Shown: positions 1 to 10,625, counted from the stretch's first letter. The stretch is 27,957 nt of DNA from Schoenoplectus triqueter (GCA_964058805.1 CAXKVV010001035.1:1-27957); one strand, 5' to 3'. Notes: generated from the letters alone by a model not told the origin. Numbers and translations are program-made.

Positions 1-441
1 AGAGAACTACAATTTTGTAATTAATAACAAGAATATAAAATATGAATAAAATTACTTTCAAATAAATACGAATATAAAGAAAATTTTCATCTAATCCATT
101 CACACCGCTAAACAACAAGGTAGCAGGCACCGATTTTGGCAGCTGACGCAAGTCAACTAAAGACTAGAGTGGAAACAAACGATTGAAACTCATTTTAGTG
201 CGCTTGTAACGAACGAAGGTTCGTTATTATTTAGTGATCCGATATCTAACAAATCTAATGCAGCATGGTAAATGCAAACTCACCCTACTCCGCACCATCT
301 TCGTGTAAAGAATATCTTGATCACATGTTCTCACTGGTTTGGTCTTACACGCGAAGGTACTTCATGCTCCAATTAACCAACGCTTCCCTCTGCATCAAAG
401 TGTCAAATCCTTCAAAATTATGCAAGAGTCAGAGCAAATCT
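1..441. other. Unassigned AT-rich sequence
   Basis: No convincing gene, RNA gene or bounded repeat is visible here. Short open frames at 265-450 and 339-527 overlap the start of the repeat block beginning at 442 and have no recognisable motif, so I treat them as chance. Confidence 0.5.
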
Positions 442-722
442 CTTGCATAATTTACATAAGAATGTCACAAGAAAAATATGCAAAGAGAACTACATACATT
501 AATACGTTTATCATGTTTTTTAATTGATTTTCACCAAACCACATATCTATATGCAAATCTCTTACTAAATTTAAAAATCGCAATCACACGCCATCAATTT
601 TACAATTGAAAAGAACATTATGTTACAAAAATGTATTCTTGATGTGAAATATTATTGCACGGCGGATATATTTAATTAAGTCGATTAAGCATAATATTTG
701 AATACGTCCACATCGTTAAATT
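442..722 (+). repeat. Dispersed repeat block A, copy 1
   Basis: This block is clearly homologous to the reverse complement of 22976-23267. Shared landmarks in the same order are TTTACATAAGAATGTCAC, a GAAAAATATGCAAAGA segment, CCACATATCTATATG-like sequence, CATCAATTTTACAATTGAAA, and AAGCATAATATTTGAAT near the end. The first 70-80 bases also recur at 2318-2397 in the same orientation. No terminal repeats or coding motif identify the element class, so it could be part of a large old transposon or a segmental duplication. Similarity was judged by eye. Confidence 0.7.
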
Positions 723-922
723 ATCTTCATATCTTATTTCCTTTGTCTTCTCATGAAAATCTAAATTTTTGTATTTTTAAATACATCACCCATTACATTG
801 TACATACAGTATTTATTGTATGCAATTATCTAACACACATGTTTTCGATCGGGAGTATATATGCTCCAATTGACCTGACACCGAAATGACAGAAGATGGA
901 CTCTACTTTTAAAAATAATAAT

Positions 923-1084
923 TTATAATTAACATATAGAATTGTAAAATTAACAAATAATAATGTATAGTTTAACTACATTTTTATATTTGTTAAAATA
1001 ATAACAATTGTACATTATTTTTTATTTGCTGACCACATTATTATTTATTCTTGGTTAATTTGTAATTATATTTGTTAATTATAA
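923..1084. repeat. AT-rich inverted repeat (possible small MITE)
   Basis: The left arm begins TTATAATTAACA at 923-934. The exact reverse complement TGTTAATTATAA lies at 1073-1084. Further inward the arms continue to pair imperfectly (AAATTAAC and AATAATAATGT motifs on the left, ACATTATTATTTATT and GTTAATTTG on the right), giving a roughly 160-bp fold-back. No target-site duplication was confirmed, and the low complexity makes chance extension likely beyond the first 12 bases. Confidence 0.5.
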
Positions 1085-1485
1085 ATGAGGAAGAGTTTAA
1101 GTACCTCCGCTCATGGTGTCTCCATCATACCCCAATTTTTTATTTTTTTTATAATTCATAATAAAAAAAGTAAAATCATTACTTTTGGTCTATATCACAT
1201 TGCTTATGTATTAAAAAAATATGAAAATTGAACGTTATCAGACATCAAAAGCTTACAAGAAATGTACTGATGTGAATAATTTCTAGATGTTTATTTTAAT
1301 TTGTTGATTCATAAAAAATGAATATATTTTTTGTATGCAGGAAAAGAGTATCAACCGAATTCAATAATTTTATTTTGACATTTTAATTATAACAGTTGTT
1401 ATAAAAATAAATAAAGGCATCATGGACGCACAAAAAGTAGAGGCATTTGAACATTTCTTATTATTATTTATTAAGAAATAAAGGC
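1085..1485. other. Unassigned sequence between repeats
   Basis: AT-rich sequence with no supported gene. Part of the weak minus-strand frame at 1370-1564 is shared with repeat block B and is treated there. Confidence 0.4.
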
Positions 1486-1908
1486 ATAACGGATACGTGG
1501 CTTGACTTCTATAACACACTTGGACAGCCAAGACGAGAGCATTCAGGTCATGCGCATGTTTCATTCCCCACCAATCTTTTTAAAGAATATATATTTCCGA
1601 ATCATTTCATATGATACAATCTTTTAAAGATTTAAACCATCTTAATTTAGAATTTAGAAAGATCTTATAACGCTGCCACCTAAATCCCGATACTAAGTAA
1701 ATAATTTATCATTTACGTCTATTTCTTTAAGTAAAAAAATATCGAATAATATGGTTAATTGATATTATGAAAGAAAATTTTTCTTATACGTTTTTAAAAT
1801 CTTCAACGTGCATAAAAATAAATGAAATAAAACTTCCCTTATTGACATTTTTAGGTCATGAATTGATAAAACCAAAAAAATACTAAATATTCTAAGTTAA
1901 TGTTCCCT
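1486..1908 (+). repeat. Dispersed repeat block B, copy 1
   Basis: About 420 bp matching the reverse complement of 23470-23890. Shared landmarks in order are GGATACGTGGCTT...CTATAACAC, a GGACAGC...GAGGGCATTCA-like segment, TTTAGAATTTAGAAAGAT, a TTTCTTTAAGTAAAAAAA segment, AAATCTTCAACGTGCA, AAAATAAATGAAATAAAACTT, and a final ATAATATaAAAACCAATC followed by GTGAATGCAGT. A shorter remnant lies at 10085-10200. On the minus strand both full copies keep a short frame that reads as related peptides (a CYRS segment preceded by LAV). That could be a residue of coding sequence or simply nucleotide homology. Confidence 0.75.
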
Positions 1909-1939
1909 TTATAATATAAAAACCAATCGTGAATGCAGT

Positions 1940-2106
1940 ATTTTGTTCGTCGCCGCATAAACATATAATTCGGACTCCCTAAGCCCAAGCTGAGACAAAA
2001 CCACAAACAACAGCAACCCATGGTCAATCATAGAGCAACCTGAGGTGATTGCCATGAACCCACCAAGGAGACTGTTGCACACATCGATCACATTCCAGTT
2101 ACCAAT
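1940..2106 (-). pseudogene. AMT1: Fragment of an AMT1-type ammonium transporter
   Basis: Read on the minus strand from 2106, the translation begins [17 protein letters not shown] and continues with [10 protein letters not shown]. This matches the signature of plant AMT1 high-affinity ammonium channels (plasma-membrane NH4+ uptake), where the family reads close to [24 protein letters not shown] before a Trp-Ala-Ala segment. After the D-H residues the similarity moves to another frame (a GCCCLWFC stretch resembling the family's WAAVVCGFV), so there is at least one frameshift. Only about 50 of roughly 500 codons are present. The sequence just upstream on the minus strand is a T-run ending in ATCAG, which looks like a splice acceptor, so the source may have been genomic DNA rather than cDNA. 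It sits directly between repeat block B (ending near 1908) and a second piece of block A (2318), which suggests capture by or insertion into a repeat. Family assignment is from motif recognition, without a database search. Confidence 0.75.
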
Positions 2107-2317
2107 CTGATAAAAAAAAAGAATATTAAAATATTAAGTAAAATAATCCACAATAATACTTAATAAATAGGTTGTTCATACGTCTCATTAATGATTCATC
2201 AAAACTGACATAACTATTCTATTTAACTTCATCTGCGCAAAATGATTTATGCATGCTTAAGCATTTACATACATCAAATGCCTTACAAAATAAATATGCG
2301 CAAAAAAAACTTTAATT

Positions 2318-2397
2318 ATGCAAGTATTTACATAAGAATGTCACAAGAAAAATATGTAAAGATAACTACGCACATTAATACGTTTATCATGGTTGTA
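2318..2397 (+). repeat. Dispersed repeat block A, short second copy
   Basis: This segment repeats the opening of block A (442-515) almost base for base. Both contain TTTACATAAGAATGTCACAA, a following GAAAAATATG segment and an ending TTAATACGTTTATCATG. In the distal inverted copy (23.0-23.9 kb) block B is followed by block A, so this fragment is in the expected position relative to B at 1486-1908, with the AMT1 fragment between them. Confidence 0.75.
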
Positions 2398-2407
2398 GTT
2401 TGCACAG

Positions 2408-2757
2408 GTAGGGACAGATCTAAAGTATATCAGGGGTCAATTGACTCTCTTTTGGATTAAAAAAAATATTTTTAGGCTAAAATTTTATTAATTTGAACTT
2501 TTTTGGATTAAATTTCTGACCTTTCTAGATTATCTGATTATTTTTCACTGAGAAAAAATATTTAATATCGTGGATAATAAAAGAATTATACAAAAAAATT
2601 AAAATATAAAGTTTTGTAGAGGAAAATTTTCTTTATCGATATGGTTATTTTTATTTTTCGTTATTTTTAATATATAAAAAATATTATTTTAATAATTTTA
2701 TTTTATTTCCGATTAATTAATGAATTTGAACCCAATAAACGATTCCCCTGTGCACAA
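2408..2757 (+). repeat. Dispersed interspersed repeat C, copy 1
   Basis: Similar over its length to 13374-13750. Shared landmarks in order are GGGACAGATCTA / GGGCGGACCTAG, ATTATCTGATTATTTTT, GAAAAAATATTTAATATCGT, AAAATATAAAGTT, TTTTTAATATATAAAA, and CCGATTAATTAATGAATTTGAACCC. The GGGGCGGA-type start followed by a GGGGTCAATTGAC segment is common in dispersed plant repeats, but I cannot assign a class. No clear target-site duplication was seen. Confidence 0.65.
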
Positions 2758-2853
2758 CCTTGCATTAATGAACTGTGATTTAAAATTCATCGGAATCAAA
2801 GGCCTTGCATTATTCGCCGAAGACCTTGCTTTAGATTGTTATCACAAAATAAT

Positions 2854-2911
2854 GCAAGAATTATTATGAACGATATGGATTAGCAAGAATTATTATGAAC
2901 GATATGGATTA
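2854..2911. repeat. Perfect 29-bp tandem duplication
   Basis: The 29-base unit beginning GCAAGAATTATTATGAACG and ending GGATTA occurs twice head to tail, at 2854-2882 and 2883-2911, with no mismatches. This is a recent local duplication with no coding context. Confidence 0.9.
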
Positions 2912-3042
2912 TTGACTGTACATAAAAAATATATTTAAAATGAAAAAAATCTACCTTACAAAAATGAAAAAAAGTACAAAACCTTTTTATTTTGAATGAT
3001 CACGTGAATTAATTTTTGTGATATTATAAAAAATGAATATAT

Positions 3043-3332
3043 GTTTTGTTTGATTTATATAATATACTATCATCATCATCATTATATAATATAATAATAT
3101 AATAATATAATAATAATAATAATAAATCATAATCATAATATAATACAACATAATTAAACAATAATCGCTATTTCGACGAGAGTTAATCCGGTTTACCACC
3201 TATAATTTGGTATACCGGATTAACACTCTTTTGTACTCTTGTACTTAGTCTAAAATTCGTTTGATAAATTAATTCGTCGGAATAATAATTCTATTCTAAA
3301 TTTTTACTATTTCATTGAGTGTCAAACAAAAC
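3043..3332 (-). mobile_element. 290-bp inverted-repeat element (MITE) related to 26190-27480
   Basis: The ends are GTTTTGTTTGA (3043-3053) and its exact complement TCAAACAAAAC (3322-3332). Read on the minus strand, the first 170 bases align with 26190-26380. Shared segments include TTTGACA...ATGAAATAG, ATTATTCCGACGAA, TATCAAACGAATTTTAGACTA, a TAATCCGG hairpin, and CTCTCGTCG followed by ATAGCGATTATTGTTT. An internal hairpin has perfect 11-base arms at 3182-3192 and 3214-3224. The copy contains a short ATA/TAA microsatellite (about 3066-3125) where the larger relative has about 1 kb of such sequence. A target-site duplication is not evident. Confidence 0.75.
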
Positions 3333-3822
3333 TGAAGAAAATTGTGTTGCCAAACTCTGTCCAAATATTTTTTCGGAAATAGTAGATTAAACTTTTTTTT
3401 GAAGAATAATTATTCTATTCTGTCACTTGTCAGTATATATGTAGATATGTATATAACTATATATGTACATGTACGTTTAAGACCTAGGTTTTCTTTTTGT
3501 ATTTCATTGATCGATCTTTTTCCCCTCTTTGCCAATCAAGATTTCTTTATTGGAGCCTGCTCGCTGCAACAATCGAGGGCAATAATTACGCGTGCCATGT
3601 GACTACACTACGCCTACGCTACAGGCTCTACACCAAATAGGCAAATATAAACATCGATCAAGGTCAAGGGATAATTGATTTGGCATTCCCCCCTCTGGCA
3701 ATGTAATTCAAAACAAGGAAAAGAAAAGAAACCAAAGAAAAATATGGCATCAATTCGATTTGATTAGTGAATATGAATAAAAAAATATGTAGGATCTCAG
3801 TGCCTCTGCCTGCATTCAAATT

Positions 3823-4396
3823 TAGGGCTACAAATGAGTCAAGTTCGAGCAAGTCAGATTTAGCTAAAATTCGGTTTATGAAAATTCAAGTCGAGTCAAA
3901 CTCGTGAAACGTTTCGAACTGAAAATTCTAGCTCAAACTCGGCTCGTTACTATTCAAGCCAATACATGTACGTTGACTCGGTTTAACATTATTATTTAAT
4001 ATATTTATAAATTATAAATTTGATGTATCTATAAAAATAAAAGTACATAAGTTAGTACAAAATTGATATATCAACAATCTATATTTTCAATAAAATCTTT
4101 ACTGCATTAATTTGAATCGATGGATCAGCAAAAAAACTATCGAGTCAAATATATAAGCCGAATCACGAGTAAGTATAAGAAATCATTAAGCTGCTAAGAT
4201 GATGAGATCATGAGAGATAATGAAAAATAAATTATTAGATTAGAGTTTAGCAAATAAAAAAATATAAATTATCATTATTCGAGCCGAATCGAGCTACGAG
4301 CCGAGCTAACCCAACTCAAACTCGACTCATTTAACTATCGAGCTAGATTAACTCGAACCCGAATTGAACCACGAGCCGAACTTTCTTGCAGCCATA
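3823..4396 (+). mobile_element. Non-autonomous hAT-type MITE, copy 1
   Basis: Starts TAGGGCTACAAATGAGTC and ends TTCTTGCAGCCATA, so the termini read TAGGGCTACAAA and, in reverse complement, TATGGCTGCAAG. It is flanked by TTCAAATT (3815-3822) and TCCAAATC (4397-4404), which agree at 6 of 8 positions, as an aged 8-bp hAT duplication would. The subterminal regions are rich in GAGCC/GAGTC/CTCGAAC motifs, as in the copies at 10626-11151 and 21805-22326. The interior lacks coding capacity, so it depends on a transposase supplied elsewhere. Confidence 0.8.
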
Positions 4397-4404
4397 TCCA
4401 AATC

Positions 4405-5700
4405 TTTCTTGGATTGGTTTTCACGCCTTCCATGACTTTTTATTGCGGCCTTTCCAAAATGACCGTAACATATTTGCAAAGAAAATTTGGTCTTCTTCAC
4501 TAGCGTTCCTGATTAAGACTCACGGCGCTTAGTTGAAGACTTGAAGTCCAACGACAATTCATCAGTGCGCAATTGTATTCTCGATCCGAGCCAGCTTTTC
4601 TACTTTTATTGGAATCGAATCTGCCGTCCACCTATGATAAGCAAACTCCAACCCACCGTGAAGACTGGCCAATCAACAAACGATAGGTAAAATTTATGTC
4701 ATTTTGGATAGGTCAAATTTAAAATCAAATATATAAAAACTATCTTGAGTTCGCACATGAATTAATTATGGATTGACCAGTTGTAGTTTGTAAATTTTCT
4801 CATTTTGTACTGAATAATTTTTATTGTAATTTAATGGTTAATTAAGAATAATGCCAATGAAAATTCCCATGGTGATATTATATCCAGTAAATATATAAAG
4901 ACCCACGTTTTGTTGTATTATTATTTCATATTTTATCTGACACCAAGATTATCATGCATAAAGATTTTTTTATTACTTATTAGTATTTTGTTCAATATTA
5001 ACACTTATTATTTTATATGATTATTAATTAACATTTTATTTATTACTAATGATTATTATTTTATTTATTACTAATGATCATTATTTTATTTGTAATTATT
5101 TATTACATTTTATATAATAGTATTGAAAAAATGAATAAAAAATAAGACATGAGAATTTTTATTGTTATTTATTACTTACGAGTTTCTCTCAAAAAAAAAT
5201 CGATGGAAGTAGTAAGAACGGAAAAAGCGAATGCACTTATAATTGATATAAATTGCTAGTCTCTCTTATTGAAAAGAAAAACAATTGGATTAAACAGTTA
5301 ATTAATTCAACGATAATAAAATCTCTCTATCGTCTTTTAGTCAGAGTGATGAAATCCAACAATATAGAACATTTCTCTGGAACAAAATAAAAACAAAATC
5401 AGCTAATTAATTAATTTAATAATAAAATCGGGAAAAAATCTTTGTCATTACTGAAGATTGAAGAATGATACGGAGTCTTTTCATTGATGATGAATGATAG
5501 GCATGATCTTTTTGGCCCTCTCCCGAAACAGCATCCTCTTTGTTCTCCAAGTGGAGTATTTTTTATCTGATCCGTTCGATCAGAGATCAACAGTTCTGAT
5601 TTAATAATAATAAATCTTCCGTATATCAAAATTTATGTTTAAACTTCTCTACAACTGTTGTGACTAAAATAAATGATTAACCTTTAAAAACTTTCACACA
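4405..5700. other. Unassigned AT-rich sequence with a short tandem repeat
   Basis: No supported gene. Around 5031-5095 a 25-bp AT-rich unit (core TTATTTATTACTAATGAT) occurs twice plus a partial third copy. The frame at 5411-5629 on the minus strand has no recognisable motif. The segment 4405-4690 is less AT-rich than its neighbours but yields no convincing frame. Confidence 0.5.
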
Positions 5701-5865
5701 AATAACTCTCGAATGCGTGCCCCTCTCTCCCAACCCCCAAAAGCCTAAATCCCGCTTAAAACCGTTCTCATTTTTATCAGAGCCTCACCGCCTCATCACG
5801 CCTCATCAGTGAAATTAGAGGGGCCGAGTGATCTCCGACCCATTCTCCTCATCAGTGAAACTATT

Positions 5866-5945
5866 ACAGAGTACTTGGCTACTCAGTAATAGTGAAGTTC
5901 TAGTTTCACAGAGTACTTGGCTACTCAGTAAGAGTGAAGTTCTTT
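5866..5945. repeat. 42-bp tandem duplication
   Basis: A unit containing ACAGAGTACTTGGCTACTCA followed by GTAA.AGTGAAGTTCT occurs at 5866-5907 and again from 5908 to about 5945. There is one internal substitution (AAT versus AAG). The partial CATCAGTGAAA sequences just upstream (about 5806-5816 and 5850-5860) show more local duplication. It lies at the low-coordinate edge of the repeat-poor stretch reaching to 9.5 kb. Confidence 0.85.
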
Positions 5946-8900
5946 AGCAGAACTAATGTCTTTATTATTTATCTAAAAGTTTGCAAATTTGGGGAAGTCA
6001 AATTTGATTAAATTTCAACATTTCTAATCATTTTTATTTTTATTGACATTTGACCAATTATTGATGAAAATCCTGCAAATAAAATGCAAAAATATCATAC
6101 ACAATAAAATATACTAGACTGCCTTACAATATTTTACAGATTATCTTTCAATATTTAGCCACACACGAGTATGCATAAATGGTGAATGGGAGATGACAAC
6201 ATAATAAGAGATGAATCATGAACCATACCTGCAAGTTCTGCAACCATACAGAGAGTCATAGAAAGACCCTAAGACAGTAATTGAAAAAAAAACTGATAAT
6301 ATTAGCTTCTTGCTTCATAAGAAAGTACATCCATCACCAGAAAAAAAAAATCAGACATAATTTCACTACCCCGAACTCCAAACACACTTACACAGAGCAA
6401 CCAAGAAAAAAGAAAAAGAATTTTGTTTGTAGCACAAGCGATAGAACCACATCATGCCACCATCAAAACATCCTAACAGCAATAACACCTCCCACTTAAC
6501 CTGACTATCAACTCAGTTCCCACTTCCCACCAACAACTGGCCATTGTCAAAAATAAGATAAAAGAAAAGATTGATCCTACCTCCATCAACAATGTTTTTC
6601 CTCATGAAATTTATTTTGCAGTAGCATGGCTCTATGGGAGGTGTCCCCGCTACAAGCACATGCAAAAGCCTGATCAGTCCATGCATTGTACGTCATCCTT
6701 TACACAATCAGCGGGAAGAATTGATAGACCTGACAAGTAAGAGGAATTAATCTAATTTCTATAGGAAGGACAATTCAGAAAGCGGATCTAAAAAGACAAA
6801 GAAAGTTTTGAAAGTTGGTTAGTGAAAGGACAACCAACAAAAAAAGGAAGAAAAATAAGTCAAGACACAGACCATTCCTAATTATACAACAAATTTCTTT
6901 AGAAGATTAAAAGATGCTAGACCATGCAGTACTTTATACCGTGTAGTATTTATATTCAATTGTTAAACTGTAGAACCACACTAATTACTCCAAGCCAAAC
7001 AAGCAACCAAATTCAGGGACCCCCCCCCCCAACTTCAATCAAAAAGGAACACCTACAAAGAACTTCAAGTTTGAAAAAAAGGAAGTTAAAAATTTGACCC
7101 TTTTATTTCAATTCCTGACTGAAAATAAAAGAACTACAAAATCCCTGTCAATTTTCTTCCAACAACCAAAAAGTCAAATCTATACATATGGAAGCAAAAA
7201 TTAATATCATCCAAGCCATCACAGATGACAAGAAAAGTCAGATGATGTAATATGCAGGAGTATTTGAGTATTCTATAGCTAAGCACAAAAATAAACATGA
7301 AGATTTCCTTTCTAAAGTCCTTGACCTTGTTCTTTTTTCAGGCATCAACTTTTAACCAAACTAAAACATGGAAACTTTCTAGAAATAATGAACCTATATT
7401 TTCTTACCATTAAAGCATATCAATAAGTAATGCAAGTGTGTAGACAGATTCCACTAATCAAAATCTTATAGCCAGCTCCTACAAAAGTACACTGCTGCAA
7501 CATTAAATTCAACCCAAAAAAGGACAATTAGAATAGAACATAAGCAAATGCAAACCATATTAACTCAATATAATATTTTGACTACTGTTGAAATGTTCCC
7601 TTCTAGGATCATACACTTTTTCTTGCAAAGTTCATTCATGTTCAAGGAAGAAAAATAATTGAAAAAATAGAACTAACTAACACCCTGTAACCTGTAATAA
7701 TCAGACATTTGGATCAATACAGTAGTCAGATGGTCTCCTTTTTTTTTAAAAAAAAAAGAACTCCTTGTTGGCAACCTGTAGAGGGAGAATTTCCTATAAA
7801 GAGCCTGGTTTTTATTTCTGATGCTTGCAACCATGGTGGTGCTAAGCAGCAAGCACAAGTAAAGAAAAAAATAATGCTAATAGTTTAGAATGTCAACCTC
7901 CTATCATTCAGTACTAGCTTGCTTTGCCATCACAATTGGACTGATCTTTCAGCACCAGAAGCCCCAATCACCGCATTTCATTTCTAATGAAAACAAGAAA
8001 GATATATATTGTTAACAAAAATAAAAAAAAATTGAAAGTTTTTGAGGCTTCCTAGGAAAGAAAAGGGAAAAGTTTCAGTTTATATGAAAGAAATGAGACA
8101 TATTTCTGTCAGGTCCTCTGATCTTGGTACAAGTTCTGCTCTCACTACTCATTGGCACAACCCCCAGTTACCCAGTAGTACCCAGTTTAAATATTAACAC
8201 AGGTAAAGCAATAGATTATCGTACTATCAAAATGACACATGGCAACAAGGAAAGAGAAACAAGAAATCTTCTCTTCAAGTTTGACCATCACCTATTTATT
8301 ATAATTGAACTTTTGGGTCAACCTGCCCAAGAGCCCCAGTAGCCTATAGTCGCCACCCTATGCTACCTGCGAACACAAATTTATTAGATAAACTATTCTG
8401 ACAATAATAATAAAACATAACTCTTTCTAATGATGTGCGAAAAAACCTCTGTTTTTGGTATGTTATATTAGTCTGTCTAAACTCCAATTACACAGGCCAA
8501 AACAGGATTGAACAAAAAAAAGAGTGTTGCCCATTTCAGTTGTTTGCATGTGCTTTGATGTATCTGGACCACTGAGGGTTTACATTTTTTAATTCAATAA
8601 TGAATTCAACCTTTGAAAGAGAAATTTGTGGAAAATGTTGATTGGACCAAACATAAAGATTAATTTATAAAACTTGAAATGTAACTGAGGTTCGCAGCAC
8701 ATATTACAAACCAAATCGAACTTAAAAATAATTCATTTATAAAGCTTCTTCACATTCCTAGTAACCTTATCTTGCCTTGAACAAGAAACAATTTGACTTA
8801 TCTAGGTTCATGAACTCTGCAGAGCTGACTAATCTTAAATGAACAAATTATTTAAAAAGGGGAAAAGCAAACATTCAGAAAGCAGCTCGTCCTAGAAAAC

Positions 8901-9127
8901 GTAGCAAAAACAAAACATAGATTAATAAATTGAATTAATTCAAGGACTAATATATCTGGTAAGAAATTTGCTTTTTTCCTTAACCTTATAAGACATAAAT
9001 CACTAACTTAATTATTATATGAGTAAAAATCAGATAATTAGAAACAGGTGAAATTTGCTTGAAATGACATCTAGACCTGAAATTAAACACTATGATAGAA
9101 ATTATCAAATGGCGTTTAGGTACTACC
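5946..9127 (-). other. Repeat-poor stretch, possibly introns of a minus-strand transcription unit
   Basis: Over about 3 kb the plus strand is markedly A-rich (many runs of 7-10 A), so the minus strand is T-rich, the usual bias of plant introns read in the sense direction. Minus-strand acceptor-like sites occur, for example TTTGTGTTCGCAG ending at 8372 and TTACTTGTCAG ending at 6728. They bound short exon-like segments (about 8328-8371, and about 6600-6727 with the in-frame peptide VYQFFPLIV before a stop). I could not assemble a continuous protein, and no motif is recognised. A non-coding transcript, or a gene with very short exons, is also possible. A poly-C run of 10 lies at 7021-7030. Confidence 0.35.
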
Positions 9128-9480
9128 TCATGTTGCGCATGTAGGGTGCAGTAGGAATGAACCCGTGATGCGGTACATCCTTCAGATCAACACGAGCGTG
9201 CGGTTTGTCGTCGAGAGATGCGTGAAAGTCGACGGCCTTGAGATGAATGGCGTCATTTCTTCTCGGGATGAAGTAATTTGAGGTGACGAGGCTTGAGCAG
9301 TGGAGCAGACACAGTTTTGACTTGGAGGAGTTCCTCGGAGACGAGATCAGCGGCGACGCATTTGAGAGAAAACCACGTCTCTCTGTCTCTCTCCGTCCGT
9401 CTCCTCCCCTCGCTTTCTCAGAAATTAGAACCCTCCTCGAAAGAGACAAAAACCAAAAACCCTAGCATCTGAGTTGGCGC
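9128..9480 (-). other. Candidate first exon or 5' region of a minus-strand gene
   Basis: This is the least AT-rich non-transposon stretch nearby. On the minus strand it reads a telo-box-like CTAGGGTTT, then a CT/GA-rich leader, and ends ATGAG|GTAGTA, a good splice donor at 9127/9128. A frame stays open from a TAG at 9463-9465 to 9123 and ends PHHGFIPTAPYMRNMR. Its only ATG codons are the last few, so the apparent start near 9449 is a TTG. Other ATGs upstream (for example about 9467) open only short frames. Hence it may be a leader with upstream short frames, an exon whose start lies elsewhere, or a decayed gene. I do not recognise the peptide. Confidence 0.35.
9457..9465 (-). promoter_or_regulatory. 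Telo-box-like motif
   Basis: AAACCCTAG on the plus strand (CTAGGGTTT on minus) lies at the upstream edge of the candidate minus-strand exon. This motif is common in promoters and 5'UTRs of plant translation and growth genes, and it marks the presumed transcription start region. The assignment depends on that gene being real. Confidence 0.4.
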
Positions 9481-10084
9481 CGCAGGTGAGAGAGAGTGAA
9501 GACCACCGAGAAGAGAACAAATCGAATATTTCAGAAAGAAATCTTTGATCCACTCTGTCATCCAATGAAGCTTCTTGGTAAAGAATTTATTGTTAATATA
9601 CCCGCGGTAATTTTTTATTTAAACATTAAAATATTATAAAATAAAAAAATTCATATTTATCTAATATTAAATTATAAATTCACCAAATTATAGAGAAAAC
9701 ATATAATAAAGACTATATTTAATCTTGGATGAGATTTTTGCACAATATGAGTTAATGATTCATGATTTTTATGACAAGAAAAGTAAATTATTCTAACATA
9801 TATTATCACCATTAATTTCTTACCAAATATGCACAAGTTGCTAAATAAAAAATAAAAATTATGGAAATAATAGTATATAAGGGAAAGAAATGGAGAGAAA
9901 GAGGGGATCAATGGACGCGATCACATACGTTCGATCAACCAACAATAAATATTATCTGTCTAATTGAGGGATAAAATAGGTATAATAAAAATTTACCATG
10001 ACAAAAAATGAACCCTCCAATTCTTAGATGTATAGATACGATTAGAAAGAGAGATCACAACCGAATATTAGTAATATAATATTT
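9481..10084. other. Unassigned sequence upstream of the candidate minus-strand gene
   Basis: AT-rich sequence with no supported coding region. If the unit starting near 9.47 kb on the minus strand is real, its promoter would lie here. The frame at 9672-9911 on the minus strand has only low-complexity hydrophobic and aromatic content and no recognisable motif. Confidence 0.4.
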
Positions 10085-10200
10085 CCTCGTACTCGAATCT
10101 AAAAGATTTAAACAATCCTTATTTGGAATTTAGAAAGAATAATCTAACGTTACTCCTCTATATTATATTTTGTAGACAATTTACTGTGTATCTATTTTTC
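10085..10200 (+). repeat. Remnant of repeat block B
   Basis: The segment reading AAAAGATTTAAACAATCC, then GGAATTTAGAAAGAAT, then TAACG, matches the middle of block B at 1486-1908 (AAAGATTTAAACCATC...AGAATTTAGAAAGATC...TAACG) in the same orientation. Similarity fades on both sides, so it is an old partial copy. Confidence 0.5.
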
Positions 10201-10625
10201 TATATTATATTATATTTTTTAATGTTGATCTTTATAAAGTTGAAGCAATCTCAGCGTCAGCGATAGAGATGGAAAAAAGCAAAGTCCAAGTATATTCGAT
10301 ATTCAACATTTCAAAATTAATGATGCTTCATTTTATTATCAGATAAAATATAAAATTAAAATTGCGTGGAATTTTATTGTTACCCTACTTCTAACATACT
10401 TATAGCGTTAATTTTATTTTTATAAATATTTTTTAATTATTATTGTTGACATGGCTGAAAATTTGAAATATGAATTATACATCTTTCTTTCATCTTTAGA
10501 GATTAAGACAACAAGTGTTCTTTATTGTAATAATAAATTAAGTTAATTGAATTTAAAATTGTCTCTTTTTTTCTTAAGAGTAATAATAATATATAGTTTG
10601 TTTGTTAAAAAATTGTACATATACC

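Noticed and set aside
9123..9449. A 108-residue minus-strand protein taken at face value
   Set aside because: The apparent first codon is TTG, with an in-frame TAG shortly upstream and no internal ATG until the last residues. I keep only a candidate exon, not a complete gene.
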